A stretch of DNA of 32,874 bases from Thomasclavelia saccharogumia DSM 17460 (GTDB lineage Bacteria > Bacillota_I > Bacilli_A > Erysipelotrichales > Coprobacillaceae): positions 1-32,874 of the forward strand of contig NZ_JMLH01000031.1 of assembly GCF_000686665.1 (NCBI RefSeq), given 5' to 3'. The translations under genes and the position numbers were made by a program. Positions 8,654 through 18,073 of this stretch are shown one piece after another. The notes beneath the pieces were generated by a model that was not told where the DNA came from, searched no databases, and saw nothing but the letters and a program-made list of their open reading frames with translations. Every line of letters starts with the position of its first letter. The first letter of the stretch is position 1.

Positions 8654-9727
8654 TTAATCTCCTAAATATTTACCATAAGCGATACGAATCTTAGCAGCTT
8701 TTTTATCCACGTTATAATCTTTTGTTCCATCCATTAAATCTTTTTCGTCTAAAGCATTTTGCGTTAATAATGCAATTGCTTTTGCCATACCCTCAGCATC
8801 TTGCTTAATAGTTCCTGCCATTTTTTGCTTTTTAATTAAATCTTTCGCAGCATCTGTAGCATCTACTCCAAATACTGGAATTGATTTACCATCGTCACCA
8901 TTATTATATCCAACAGAATTTAAAGCTGTAATAGCCCCTTCTGCCATACCGTCATTGTTGCAAATAACTAACTCAATCATATTATTATGACTGTCACTAT
9001 AAGCAGCTAAGGCTGTAGTCATATATTCATTAGCTGCAGTTGATGACCATTGCCCATTTTTATCAACCAAATATTTATCATTATTTGATGAATCATAGAA
9101 ACTCAATTCTGGTTTACCAGCTGCGACTAGTTTCTTATTGGCATCTTCTACAGCATATTGAGTACGATAAATTGCTTCGTTATTCCCTTCTTCACCTTTA
9201 AATAAGATATAAGAAATAACACCATCTTTGTTTAAATCATAAGCATCATAATTAGCTAACAAATATTCACCGATCATTTCTCCTTGTAAATGTCCTGCTT
9301 CCGCAGCATCTGTTCCTACAAATGCACATTTATCATAGCCATTTACGATTTTATCTGAAACTTCACGATTAAAGAAAACTACAGGAATATCTTCCTTTTT
9401 AGCCATATCTACAATTCCTTGTGCGGCATCATCAGAACCCGTATTTACAATATTAACAACTAATACTTTAGCCCCTTTAGTAATTGCTGTCTGCACTTGT
9501 TCTGTTTGTGTTGTCTGATTTCCATTGGCATCATAGTCTTGGTAACTAACACCAGCATCTGTCAATTGTTTTCCTAAAGCAGTTCTTACACTAGAGATAT
9601 ATGTGTCGCTGTAATTATAATAGAATACATGAACATCTCCATCTCCTTCACCGCCACAACCAGTTAGTACTGAAGCCATACATACTAACATGGTACATGA
9701 TAATAAAAACGATAATATTTTTTTCAT
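8654..9727 (-). CDS. mglB: Galactose/glucose-binding lipoprotein MglB
   Basis: Extracellular substrate-binding lipoprotein of the Mgl importer. Signal sequence with lipobox LTGC, Cys24 being the lipidation site. The mature part is a two-lobe periplasmic-binding fold. It retains the EF-hand-like calcium loop of GBP, DLNKDGVIS (164-172) followed by LFKGE, which is specific to MglB. Ligand positions recognisable by comparison with E. coli GBP: FFNRE (N120), R188 in YRT, W227 in NGQWS, NNDGMA (N257/D259) and GVDAT (D289). The GBP residues His152 and Asp154 appear as Asn183 and Glu184 within GNNEAIYRT, so sugar preference may differ. The SD GAGGAGG lies 8 nt upstream of the ATG. First gene of mglBAC with its own promoter. 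Confidence 0.93.
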   Translation of the reverse strand: MKKILSFLLSCTMLVCMASVLTGCGGEGDGDVHVFYYNYSDTYISSVRTALGKQLTDAGVSYQDYDANGNQTTQTEQVQTAITKGAKVLVVNIVNTGSDDAAQGIVDMAKKEDIPVVFFNREVSDKIVNGYDKCAFVGTDAAEAGHLQGEMIGEYLLANYDAYDLNKDGVISYILFKGEEGNNEAIYRTQYAVEDANKKLVAAGKPELSFYDSSNNDKYLVDKNGQWSSTAANEYMTTALAAYSDSHNNMIELVICNNDGMAEGAITALNSVGYNNGDDGKSIPVFGVDATDAAKDLIKKQKMAGTIKQDAEGMAKAIALLTQNALDEKDLMDGTKDYNVDKKAAKIRIAYGKYLGD

Positions 9728-9742
9728 TTTTAGTCCTCCTCT

Positions 9743-9758
9743 ATAATTTCGTTTTCAC
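9743..9758 (-). promoter_or_regulatory. Candidate catabolite-repression (cre) site
   Basis: The - strand GTGAAAACGAAATTAT matches the consensus WTGNNARCGNWWWCAW with two mismatches. It lies at or just after the predicted mglB transcription start, where CcpA would block transcription. Based on one pattern match only. Confidence 0.35.
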
Positions 9759-9766
9759 TTATTTAT

Positions 9767-9795
9767 ATTTTATTTGCTGGCATTAAATATTGTAA
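9767..9795 (-). promoter_or_regulatory. Promoter of mglB
   Basis: On the - strand, TTACAA (9790-9795), 17 bp and TAAAAT (9767-9772). The expected start is near 9760, giving a leader of about 30 nt that includes the strong SD. Confidence 0.6.
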
Positions 9796-9833
9796 TATAA
9801 TATCTTATCTTTTATAGGCAAAAAATTATTCCA

Positions 9834-9860
9834 ATAAAAAATCTTCCTCTACGGGAAGAT
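9834..9860 (-). terminator. Terminator of the sugar-sensor operon
   Basis: A 7-bp stem ATCTTCC / GGAAGAT is followed by TTTTTTATT on the - strand. It begins right at the stop codon of the binding-protein gene, so the sensor operon and mglBAC are separate transcripts. Confidence 0.85.
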
Positions 9861-10810
9861 CAATCGAATGGGAAAACTATTTTTTGATTATCCTCTTGAA
9901 ACATATTATCTTTAGTAATCACTACTGTTTTAGTATAAATGTTTTCTTTACTACTTTGTCCTCTTGATAAATAATAAGCTTCCTCTACTCCTAAATAACC
10001 AATTGCAAAAGGATTCTGTACAATTAATGCATCTACTATGCCATCCTCTAACATTTGAATAGAAACAGGATTGTTATCAAAACCAATCACAGAAACTTTA
10101 TCTTTATATTCCAGCTGTTCAATTGCATAACCAACTCCAAGTGTTGTCCATTCATTAAAAGTAACAAGAACATTAATATCTGGATACTGTAATAAAATAT
10201 CTTTAGTTGCTTGGGTCGTATAATCAACCGCTGATTGAACATTAATAGTTTTTACAGATAAAATTCTCTCATCATTTTCCAATATTTTACGCAAACCACT
10301 TTCTCTTTCTTGACCATTTGCAGTATTGATATCAAAATTTACAATTCCTAGATGAATTTTATCATCCTGTAATTTAAGCACTGTTTCCCCAGCCATCTTA
10401 CCAGCTTCATAATTATCTGTACTTATTCGAGTACGAACTTTTTTTGAATCTACATCACTATCGATAACAACAACTTGAATTCCTGCTTCAACTGCAGTTT
10501 CAACACTCTTTACCAATTTACGATAATCTATAGCTGATAAGACAATCGCGTCAACATCATCCTTGATAGCTTTTTCCATCATTTTTATTTGTGTTGCATA
10601 ATCCTCTTCATTTTCAGGACCATTAAATGTAAGATCTAAATTATATTCTTTACTAGCAGCATTAGCTCCTGATAAAACTGATTTAAAAAATTGTGATGTG
10701 GTTGATTTAACAATAACTGCCACTTTTACTTTACGACTGACACTATTACATCCAATTAATGCAAACATCAATATAATTACAATAGTTATCTTTTTTATTT
10801 TATCACACAC
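9860..10810 (-). CDS. Sugar-binding lipoprotein, sensory partner of the adjacent two-component system
   Basis: A 316-residue periplasmic-binding-protein-like lipoprotein (type 1 fold, RbsB/XylF-like). Lipobox ALIGC with Cys21. The first lobe begins VKVAVIVKSTTSQFFKSVLSGA, with DAIVLSAID and VVVIDSDVDS following the ribose-binding pattern. The second lobe has NVLVTFNEWTTLGVGYAI and VSVIGFDNNP. No transporter genes are in its own operon. Translation starts at GTG, with GGAGG 9 nt upstream inside the kinase gene, and overlaps that gene by 8 nt, so the two are coupled. This arrangement matches known binding-protein/LytS-type kinase/YesN-type regulator triads such as the clostridial xylose sensor XylFII-LytS-YesN. 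I infer that it presents a sugar to the kinase's extracellular domain. The ligand, probably galactose or a related sugar, is inferred from the neighbouring mgl genes. Confidence 0.85.
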   Translation of the reverse strand: MCDKIKKITIVIILMFALIGCNSVSRKVKVAVIVKSTTSQFFKSVLSGANAASKEYNLDLTFNGPENEEDYATQIKMMEKAIKDDVDAIVLSAIDYRKLVKSVETAVEAGIQVVVIDSDVDSKKVRTRISTDNYEAGKMAGETVLKLQDDKIHLGIVNFDINTANGQERESGLRKILENDERILSVKTINVQSAVDYTTQATKDILLQYPDINVLVTFNEWTTLGVGYAIEQLEYKDKVSVIGFDNNPVSIQMLEDGIVDALIVQNPFAIGYLGVEEAYYLSRGQSSKENIYTKTVVITKDNMFQEDNQKIVFPFD

Positions 10811-12521
10811 TATATCTATCCTCCATCACAGCAGGAATTTTGATCGTAATTGTTGTTCCTACATCTAATTCGCTTTCAACAACAATTCCATAATCATTGC
10901 CAAAATATATTTTTATTCGATCATTAACGTTTTTAACGCCAATTCCTTTACTATCAGTTCGTTCTTTTTTCAAAATATTTTGAACCTGCTCCTCACTCAT
11001 TCCAACACCATTATCTTTAATTTTCATAATAATATCATTACCGACTTTATGCACTGAAATAGAAATCTCGCCTTCATCAACCATTCTAGAAATTCCATGA
11101 TATAAGGCATTTTCGATAATTGGTTGAATTGTTATTTTATTACATAAATAAGGTAAAACTTCTTCATCAATATCAAAGTTATAAATAAATTGATCTTTAT
11201 AACGATAGCTTTGAATAACTAAATAGTTTTTAGCATGCTGAATTTCTTTTTCAATGGGGATCAGTTCATAGCCTTTTGAAATACTAATTCTAAATAACTG
11301 TGCTAATGCGCCAACCATTGTAATGGCATCTTCAGTTTTTTCTTCTTCACACATCCATTGAATAGAATCTAAAGTATTGTATAAAAAATGAGGATTGATC
11401 TGTGCCTGTAAAGCTTTTAATTCTGTTTTTCGTAATGCAACTTCTTCATTCTTAACTTTTTCCATCAATTCTTGAATCTGAATAACCATATGTTCAAAAG
11501 AACTAGATAATTTATTAAATTCACTAGCACCTTTTACTGGCGTATATTTAAAATCAACAGCATTTTTTTCAAATATGCTCATTGCTTCAACAAGAGAACG
11601 TACTGGTTTAGTTAACTTTTTAGATAAAATAAATAAAATGACAATTGCAAAAATCATTACCAGCAAGGCAATAACAATAATTGATTTAACCGCAGTAGCT
11701 GCTTTATCATCTACTAATTCATTAACATAACTAACACCAACAACACGCCAATCAAATTCTGAAACATCTTTAACTGTATAAATCACACCATTATTTATTG
11801 TATTTCCTTCACGATAATGAATTACTTCACTTATCTTTTCATCTTTTATATCCAAATAAATAAGCTGCTGTAAAGGATGATATACTAAATCATCATTTTT
11901 ATTAACAATAAAACAATATCCATGCTCCCCGATTCCAACATCATCAATGTAACGAGCAATTGAAACAAAACGAATATCCATTGCTACATATACAAGTTTA
12001 TCATAACTGCTTGACCATTGTTTTTGACATACTGTTACAACCCAGGGATAATTTCCCTCAAAAAGATTTTGGACATGCGGTGATGTAATTGCATAATCGC
12101 GATTATTACTAAATAACGTTTTATCAAATGATAAATTATTATTTACATTAGTTTTTAAAGCCGCATTGCTTTGATAATCTAAAATATTACCTTCCATATC
12201 ATAAACAATAATAGAAACAATATCTTCATTAATATTTACCATCGTTTCCATATATTCCTTAATACTAACAATATCAGTAGATTCATTAATGATTTTTGTC
12301 ATATTACTCATTTTATTTAAGATATCATTTGAATAATTTTCAATTGTATTCAAGACTTGGGTTACCGATTGTTCTGAATTAGTTTGAGCTGTAGATAATA
12401 AACTATCTTTTAATATTTGTCTAAATGAAATCGTTAAAAGAAAAACGACAATGATAATAATAGTGATGACAAATAGTGATAAATAAATAGAAATCGAAAA
12501 ATCCTTTTTTTTAAACTTCAT
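10803..12521 (-). CDS. YesM/LytS-type sensor histidine kinase
   Basis: Membrane sensor of 572 residues. Transmembrane helix about 10-32; an extracellular Cache-like sensing domain about 35-268 (includes IVYDMEGNILDY and GEHGYCFIVNKNDDLVYHP); second helix about 277-300; HAMP linker about 300-352; the His_kinase domain of the YesM family with QAQINPHFLYNTLDS, where H378 is the phospho-acceptor; then the ATP-binding domain with PIIENALYHG (467-476), DNGVGM (503-508) and GIGVKNVNDR (526-535). It should autophosphorylate and pass phosphate to the regulator encoded just upstream, whose gene it overlaps by 11 nt. The ATG is preceded by GGTGG. Downstream overlap with the binding lipoprotein suggests the two proteins act together at the cell surface. 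Confidence 0.92.
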   Translation of the reverse strand: MKFKKKDFSISIYLSLFVITIIIIVVFLLTISFRQILKDSLLSTAQTNSEQSVTQVLNTIENYSNDILNKMSNMTKIINESTDIVSIKEYMETMVNINEDIVSIIVYDMEGNILDYQSNAALKTNVNNNLSFDKTLFSNNRDYAITSPHVQNLFEGNYPWVVTVCQKQWSSSYDKLVYVAMDIRFVSIARYIDDVGIGEHGYCFIVNKNDDLVYHPLQQLIYLDIKDEKISEVIHYREGNTINNGVIYTVKDVSEFDWRVVGVSYVNELVDDKAATAVKSIIVIALLVMIFAIVILFILSKKLTKPVRSLVEAMSIFEKNAVDFKYTPVKGASEFNKLSSSFEHMVIQIQELMEKVKNEEVALRKTELKALQAQINPHFLYNTLDSIQWMCEEEKTEDAITMVGALAQLFRISISKGYELIPIEKEIQHAKNYLVIQSYRYKDQFIYNFDIDEEVLPYLCNKITIQPIIENALYHGISRMVDEGEISISVHKVGNDIIMKIKDNGVGMSEEQVQNILKKERTDSKGIGVKNVNDRIKIYFGNDYGIVVESELDVGTTITIKIPAVMEDRYSV

Positions 12522-14127
12522 TATTTACCACCATATTTTGTTCACGCATTTTATTTGGTGATACACCATATTGTTTTTTAAAACAATAACTAAAATAATG
12601 TTGATCACTATAACCACATTTATAAGCAATTTCTAATACTTTTGCTGACGAATACAAAACAAGATCTTTAGCTACTTCCATCCGTTTTCTAGTAAGTAAA
12701 GTAATAAAAGTTTCTCCCATATTCTTTTTTACCAAAGAGCTTAAATAACTAATACTTACATGTAATTTATCACTAACTACACCTAACGATAATTCTTCAT
12801 TACTATATTCTTTATCAATTATTTCCATTAATTCATCACAGATCAATTCACTATTCATCTTTTTTTGATCTTTAATTAAATTTTTTGATAATATACAAAA
12901 TTTAATTAAAGATATTCTTTTTTCATTAAAAGAATACTTATTAAATATATTTGATAAGTGCGAAGTTTTACTAAAAAATAGAGACGAAGATTTAGCATCA
13001 CAAACAGAATATACAAGAGCCCAAATAGAAGAAATAATTCTAACCATCAATAAATCAATATCGGCCCGACTCGCACCTTGATCAATAAACATTACAAAAA
13101 CACTAGATAAATACAATTCTATTTCACTATCGGTCCCAGATTTAATCAACTTTTCAATCTTACTTGCAATTTTATCTACATTTTCATAACAAATCATTGA
13201 AGTACGCTTAATATCACCAATAAAATTTATTCCTCGTTTTGATCCCTGACCATATTCAATAGCGCTTATTGCTTCATTATATAATAAATTAACATTCAAT
13301 AAAGAATCACTTATATTGCTGAATCCCAAATAACAATCAGCACATAAAATTCGTTCACTGCTTTGAACTATTTCATTAGCAATAATATTTACATATTTAT
13401 CGATTTCCCAAGCCTGCCCAGAAAGTAAAGTAATGATTTTTTTACCAGAATAGAATGTTCCAAACCGTAGATATTTTTTGATAATTCTTTTTACCCCTGG
13501 TAAATGCTGCCTATTTGTGATATTTGTCCCTTTTTTATCAAAATAACGAATCACCATCATTAAATACTTTGTTTTTTCCTCTAAACTACTCCTGATTTGT
13601 AATTGAACAGCTTCCTGGTTAAGAAAATTTTCATATTCTTTTTGCTTATCATCAATAATAAAATCAGTATCAAATATCAACGGCATTAATAATCTTTCTA
13701 CTAAAAACTGCTGCTGATCACTTTCAATTGAAGCCATAAAAGATTGATTGATAGCATCCATCTTTTCTTTAATATCAATCAGTTCTTTTGTCAGTTCTTT
13801 TGATGAAATTGGTTTTAATAAATATTTGATGATATTATATTGAATTGCCTGCTGAGCATAACTAAAATCATCATAACCACTTAAAAAAGCAATTTGCATT
13901 GCTGGTCTGATTTCTCTTACTTTTCTAGCTAAATTAATTCCTGAAATAAATGGCATTTTTATATCAGTCAATAAAAGATCAGGTTCTAAACGTTCTACTA
14001 ATTCTAAAGCTTCAACTCCGTTTTCAGCTTCACCAATAACTTCAAAACCTATTTTTTGCCAATCAATTCTTTTTATCATTGCTCGACGCAATGCTATTTC
14101 ATCATCAGCAATTACCACTGTGTACAT
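12511..14127 (-). CDS. AraC-type response regulator (YesN family)
   Basis: Cytoplasmic transcription factor of 538 residues. N-terminal receiver domain with acidic pair D8/D9, phospho-acceptor D55 in LLLTDIKMP and K105 in YLLKPIS. A long middle region of about 300 residues without a clear motif is common in YesN proteins. The C-terminal AraC-type DNA-binding domain spans about 430-532 with two helix-turn-helix units, ending with KVLEIAYKCGYSDQHYFSYCFKKQYGVSP. First gene of the sensor operon, with GGAGGG 8 nt before ATG. By position it probably activates mglBAC and perhaps its own operon. It is about 2.7 kb from the mglB promoter, within a single same-strand block. Confidence 0.92.
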   Translation of the reverse strand: MYTVVIADDEIALRRAMIKRIDWQKIGFEVIGEAENGVEALELVERLEPDLLLTDIKMPFISGINLARKVREIRPAMQIAFLSGYDDFSYAQQAIQYNIIKYLLKPISSKELTKELIDIKEKMDAINQSFMASIESDQQQFLVERLLMPLIFDTDFIIDDKQKEYENFLNQEAVQLQIRSSLEEKTKYLMMVIRYFDKKGTNITNRQHLPGVKRIIKKYLRFGTFYSGKKIITLLSGQAWEIDKYVNIIANEIVQSSERILCADCYLGFSNISDSLLNVNLLYNEAISAIEYGQGSKRGINFIGDIKRTSMICYENVDKIASKIEKLIKSGTDSEIELYLSSVFVMFIDQGASRADIDLLMVRIISSIWALVYSVCDAKSSSLFFSKTSHLSNIFNKYSFNEKRISLIKFCILSKNLIKDQKKMNSELICDELMEIIDKEYSNEELSLGVVSDKLHVSISYLSSLVKKNMGETFITLLTRKRMEVAKDLVLYSSAKVLEIAYKCGYSDQHYFSYCFKKQYGVSPNKMREQNMVVNNEV

Positions 14128-14167
14128 TCGTTTTCCCTCCGTTACTTTATCCTGAAACCCTTTACAA

Positions 14168-14176
14168 ATTGTATCA
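14168..14176 (-). promoter_or_regulatory. Possible extended -10 promoter of the sensor operon
   Basis: On the - strand TGATACAAT, an extended -10 form (TGn + TACAAT) about 40 nt upstream of the regulator start codon. No good -35 box is seen at 17 bp, as often holds for extended -10 promoters. Confidence 0.4.
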
Positions 14177-14221
14177 TAAATTCTTATTAGCTGGTATAAA
14201 TTTAGTAAATAAATTTCAAAT

Positions 14222-14248
14222 AAAAATAACTGGAAATAACTTCCAGCT
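14222..14248 (-). terminator. Terminator of the suf-flippase unit
   Basis: An 8-bp stem (AGCTGGAA / TTCCAGTT, one G-U pair, 5-nt loop) is followed on the - strand by ATTTTTATTT. It begins 4 nt after the flippase stop codon. Confidence 0.75.
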
Positions 14249-14251
14249 ACT

Positions 14252-15661
14252 TTATTTTCTTTTCAAAAAAGACTTAAGCATTCCTATAAATATATCACCT
14301 GAGATAAAATATGCATATCCAAACGCTAAAACAATATCCAAACTCCAAAGAATTGGATCATTAGACCAGGCTAGTAATGAAACTATGGCAATAACTATAA
14401 CAGTTAAAATAGTTAATCGTTTATTGATTCTTAAGCGATAATGATTTTTATTTAAATCATAAAAACGATATCCTGCTAAAAACAAATTAGCTACTAGCGT
14501 TGAAAGTACAGCAGCTTGTACTCCGATTTTATTAATCAAAAGCAAATTAATTATAATATTGATTCCCGCTGCCATCGTTGTCGTAATTGACATATTTTTA
14601 GCACATTTCACAGCTACATAAATACTTCCAAAAAATTGTGAAAAACAATAAAAATAAGTAGCAATAATTAAAGTTGGTGTATAATTAAATGCTTCATATA
14701 AAGATTCATTCTGACATAAGATTTCAAAAATAATTGGTGAAACCGCAAGCAATAAAACAGTTCCCGCTGAAACAATACAAAATAGCATCTTAAACATTCG
14801 ATTATAATATCGACCACTATCAGGATCATTGACACTTCTTGTTGCCGAATCAGTCCAGGCAAGATTAAAAGCTGGATATAAGATATTGACGATTGAAGGA
14901 ATTTTATTTGCCAATGCATAAATTCCATTTGCTCCTGCTCCTAAAAATATTGAAATGATCCAGCGATCTGATAACTGATTGATATACCATGATACTGTAT
15001 TAGGGATAAATGGCAAAGCATACTGCAGCATTTTTGAAGCATACTCAATTCTAAAATATTTTAAATTAAAATAACTAAAGATATTACATACAAAAAGAAC
15101 ATACATAAAACCTGCCACATCCGCCAGCGTTAAAGCAATCAATACACCAATATATCCGGTTTTTAACCATAACAAACAAATAGATACAATAATAAAATTT
15201 ACAATTACAACTAATGCTGCCAAAATAGAATATTCCTTATATTTAGAAAATGCTCGCAAAACAAATCGTGATGTTGTAGCAAGAATTTCGATCCAAATAT
15301 AACCAATAACTAAAAACTTATAACTCCCATTAAATAAATCAATAGGCACAAAAAAACAAATAATCCCGACAATCAACATCAACGTAAAAATCATTATATA
15401 ACCATTTGTAATTACTCTTTTTTGTTCATTAACACTTTTAGCATCAACTAAAAACCTAAACAACGCTTGCTCTAACTGCAAAGTACATAAAGGAACAATA
15501 AACGATAAAATCGTCGTCGTTACCAAATCCAGCTGTCCATATTGAGCATCTGTCGTTGTTCCGGTAATGATCGGTGTCGTTAATAAATTTATTATTCTTG
15601 GCAAAAAGGTTCCAATTGCCATAATCAATGTATTTTTAACCAGTGTTTTCTCTCTTGACAT
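14252..15661 (-). CDS. Oligosaccharide flippase (Wzx-like)
   Basis: A 469-residue polytopic membrane protein with about 12-14 hydrophobic segments, belonging to the polysaccharide export (PST/Wzx) branch of the MVF/MOP superfamily. The start is typical: KNTLIMAIGTFLPRIINLLTTPIIT, then QYGQLDLVTT. The central segment LPFIPNTVSWYINQLSDRWIISIFLGAGANGIYALANKIP is characteristic of the family. It would move lipid-linked saccharides across the membrane; the substrate cannot be read from the sequence, and no wzy or glycosyltransferase gene is adjacent. It lies 43 nt after the cyclo-ligase gene with GGGTG as SD and no terminator between, so it may be read from the suf promoter. The functional link to Fe-S assembly is unclear. 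Confidence 0.87.
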   Translation of the reverse strand: MSREKTLVKNTLIMAIGTFLPRIINLLTTPIITGTTTDAQYGQLDLVTTTILSFIVPLCTLQLEQALFRFLVDAKSVNEQKRVITNGYIMIFTLMLIVGIICFFVPIDLFNGSYKFLVIGYIWIEILATTSRFVLRAFSKYKEYSILAALVVIVNFIIVSICLLWLKTGYIGVLIALTLADVAGFMYVLFVCNIFSYFNLKYFRIEYASKMLQYALPFIPNTVSWYINQLSDRWIISIFLGAGANGIYALANKIPSIVNILYPAFNLAWTDSATRSVNDPDSGRYYNRMFKMLFCIVSAGTVLLLAVSPIIFEILCQNESLYEAFNYTPTLIIATYFYCFSQFFGSIYVAVKCAKNMSITTTMAAGINIIINLLLINKIGVQAAVLSTLVANLFLAGYRFYDLNKNHYRLRINKRLTILTVIVIAIVSLLAWSNDPILWSLDIVLAFGYAYFISGDIFIGMLKSFLKRK

Positions 15662-15704
15662 AATTTCACCCTACTTTACATCCATTATTATAGCAAACAT
15701 AGAT

Positions 15705-16235
15705 CTATTTTTCATCAATTATTGTCTTTATTGGCAAATCAAATCTTTCTACAGGCAGTTTTTCTACTTGTTGAAAGGTAAACGCTAAACCAATTACCTT
15801 GCCTGCATAATCTTTTAAATAGCGATCATAATAACCACCGCCATATCCTAAGCGATTATGGTCTTTATCATAAGATACGATTGGAACGATCAATAAATCG
15901 ATATCTTTTTTATTAACTAATTTATCATTATCAGGTTCTAAAATACCATAATTACCTTTTTTTAATTCTTTTAATGAATTGATCGTATAAAAATTCATTT
16001 CATGATTTTTAGTTTTAGGTACACATATTTTCTTTACTGCCAGCATTTCTTCGATCAAAGAAATAGTATTGACTTCATTTCTAAAAGACACATAAATACC
16101 AATAGTTTTAGCGTTGATAAAATCAGAATTCTTTTTTAACTTAGAAATAATAAGATTAGATTTGGTAAGATATTCATCTCTATCTAAATCTAATCTTGCT
16201 TGAATCATTTTTTTTCGTAATTTTGCTTTATCCAA
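15705..16235 (-). CDS. 5-formyltetrahydrofolate cyclo-ligase
   Basis: Converts 5-formyl-tetrahydrofolate to 5,10-methenyl-THF with ATP, returning a storage folate to one-carbon metabolism in the cytoplasm. It has the family's N-terminal basic segment [21 protein letters not shown] in the first half (substrate region) and the ATP-binding signature [12 protein letters not shown] in the last third, followed by [16 protein letters not shown]. Length about 176 residues is normal. I use TTG at 16235, which has GGAG 9 nt upstream and overlaps sufB by 8 nt. Another in-frame TTG at 16250 lacks a good SD, and an ATG at 16208 would trim the basic segment. It is tightly coupled to sufB. Confidence 0.88.
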   Translation of the reverse strand: MDKAKLRKKMIQARLDLDRDEYLTKSNLIISKLKKNSDFINAKTIGIYVSFRNEVNTISLIEEMLAVKKICVPKTKNHEMNFYTINSLKELKKGNYGILEPDNDKLVNKKDIDLLIVPIVSYDKDHNRLGYGGGYYDRYLKDYAGKVIGLAFTFQQVEKLPVERFDLPIKTIIDEK

Positions 16236-17634
16236 TTCCTTGATCTCCAAAATCCAATTTTATCAACTGATTTAATTCAACAGCATATTCCATTGGTAAT
16301 TCTCGTGCAAATGGTTCAATAAAGCCCATTACGATCATTTCCATTGCTTCTTTTTTCGTTAGACCTCTTGACATCAAATAAAACAACTGTTCTTCAGAAA
16401 CTTTTGATACTGTCGCTTCATGTTCAATAATTGATTCATTATTTAACATCCAGTTAACGGGTACCGTATCACTTGTAGATATATCATCAAGAATCAAAGT
16501 ATCACATTCAACTTTGCTTTTAGCATTATAGGCTTTTTTACCATGCTGGACCATTCCGCGATAATTGACTTTTCCACCACGACGAGATACCGATTTAGAG
16601 ACAATACTGCTTGAAGTATTTGGTGCTAGATGAATCATCTTTGAACCAGAATCCATGATTTGATTTTCACCCGCTACAGCAATCGTAATACATGATCCTT
16701 TAGCCCCTTCTTCCATTAAAACACAAGTAGGATATTTCATCGTTACGGCACTACCAATATTTCCATCGACCCATTCCATCGATCCATTTTTAAACACTTT
16801 AGCTCTTTGCGTAACAAGATTTAAAATATTGTTTGACCAGTTTTGAATCGTTGTATAACGACATTTAGCTCCTTCTTTAACAATGATTTCAACTACACCA
16901 GCATGTAAAGAGTCTTTTGAATAACTAGGTGCTGTACACCCTTCAACATAATGAATATCGGCGCCCTTATCAACAATGATCAAAGTTCTTTCAAATTGAG
17001 CCATCTGCTCTGAATTGATTCTAAAGTAAGATTGTAATGGTTTTTCTAATTTGACCCCTGGAGGTACATAAATAAACGATCCACCAGACCAGACAGCACC
17101 ATTTAATGCTGAAAATTTATTGTCATTATAAGGAATAACAGTATCAAAATATTCTTTAAATAATTCCGGATATTCTCTTAAACCACTATCAATATCTAAG
17201 AAAATAACACCTTTTTCATTAACCTCTTTTAACATATTATGATAAACAACTTCTGATTCATACTGAGTACTTACCCCAGATAAATACTTTTGTTCCGCTT
17301 CAGGAATACCCAATTTATTAAAAGTTTCTTTGATCGTTTCTGGTACTTCTTCCCACTTATTTGTTTGTTTATCACTAGGACGAATATAATATGTATATTC
17401 ATCAAAATCAACACGACTTAGGTCAACGCCCCATGTCGGCATTGGTTTATCCATGAAACAGCGATATGATTTTAAGCGATATTCCAGCATCCATTCTGGC
17501 TCATTCTTGATTTTAGATATTTCTGTAACAATTTCTTCATTGATTCCTTTAGGTGTTTTGAATACTGAAACATCACCATCATTGAAACCATATGCGTACT
17601 CTTGATCTGGAATTTCATTTTTTATATCAGCCAT
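16228..17634 (-). CDS. sufB: Fe-S cluster assembly scaffold SufB
   Basis: Scaffold subunit of the SufBCD complex that builds Fe-S clusters from SufS/SufU-derived sulfur. The 468 residues are the normal length. Recognisable: the N-terminal YAYGF and [16 protein letters not shown] segment, [13 protein letters not shown] (182-194), the right-handed beta-helix core, and the C-terminal [21 protein letters not shown] (422-442) that binds SufC. Cys377 in KVECDTLIL corresponds to the functionally important cluster-assembly Cys405 of E. coli SufB, and HEATVSK follows it. AGGAGGG 5 nt before ATG sets the start. It lies 10 nt after sufU. Confidence 0.96.
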   Translation of the reverse strand: MADIKNEIPDQEYAYGFNDGDVSVFKTPKGINEEIVTEISKIKNEPEWMLEYRLKSYRCFMDKPMPTWGVDLSRVDFDEYTYYIRPSDKQTNKWEEVPETIKETFNKLGIPEAEQKYLSGVSTQYESEVVYHNMLKEVNEKGVIFLDIDSGLREYPELFKEYFDTVIPYNDNKFSALNGAVWSGGSFIYVPPGVKLEKPLQSYFRINSEQMAQFERTLIIVDKGADIHYVEGCTAPSYSKDSLHAGVVEIIVKEGAKCRYTTIQNWSNNILNLVTQRAKVFKNGSMEWVDGNIGSAVTMKYPTCVLMEEGAKGSCITIAVAGENQIMDSGSKMIHLAPNTSSSIVSKSVSRRGGKVNYRGMVQHGKKAYNAKSKVECDTLILDDISTSDTVPVNWMLNNESIIEHEATVSKVSEEQLFYLMSRGLTKKEAMEMIVMGFIEPFARELPMEYAVELNQLIKLDFGDQGIG

Positions 17635-17644
17635 ATGTTCCCTC

Positions 17645-18073
17645 CTATTCTTGATCGAGAATTTGCTTGATTCCTGTCCATCCTAAAGTTGCACATTTAA
17701 TTCGATTAGCCTGTTTATGAGTATTCATAAATACGATTGCTTCTTCAAGAATCTCAGGATCATAATCTTTTTCATATATCATATTATAATAATTTTCAAT
17801 AATTTTTTTAGCTTCGTCAACTGTTTTACCAATCAATAACTCTGACATGATTGAAGTACTAGCAGTACAAATAGCACAAGCCTCACCATCAAAGCGAATA
17901 TCTTTGATAACTCCATCTTCAACCAATGCCTGAACATCAATATCATCTATACACGTTTCTGAATCCATGTTTACAGACTTATAATTATCATCATCAACTA
18001 AACCATGATTACGTGGTGATTCATAATGATCCATAATTATTTGTCGCATCATCATACTATCCAAAGAAGGCAT
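17645..18073 (-). CDS. sufU: Sulfur-transfer protein SufU
   Basis: Zinc-containing protein that accepts sulfur from SufS and passes it to SufB. It replaces SufE in Gram-positive bacteria. The 142 residues have the SufU ligand set Cys41-x-Asp43, Cys66 and Cys127 ([26 protein letters not shown]), and the family N-terminus [16 protein letters not shown]. The usual TCGD is TCID here, a mild change next to a zinc ligand. The ATG at 18073 has little SD but keeps the conserved leading Leu-Asp segment. It overlaps the sufS stop by 17 nt, so translation is probably coupled. Confidence 0.94.
   Translation of the reverse strand: MPSLDSMMMRQIIMDHYESPRNHGLVDDDNYKSVNMDSETCIDDIDVQALVEDGVIKDIRFDGEACAICTASTSIMSELLIGKTVDEAKKIIENYYNMIYEKDYDPEILEEAIVFMNTHKQANRIKCATLGWTGIKQILDQE

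Noticed and set aside
14079-14441. 120-codon + strand frame
   Set aside because: It overlaps the regulator start, a promoter, a terminator and the flippase end on the other strand, with no SD.
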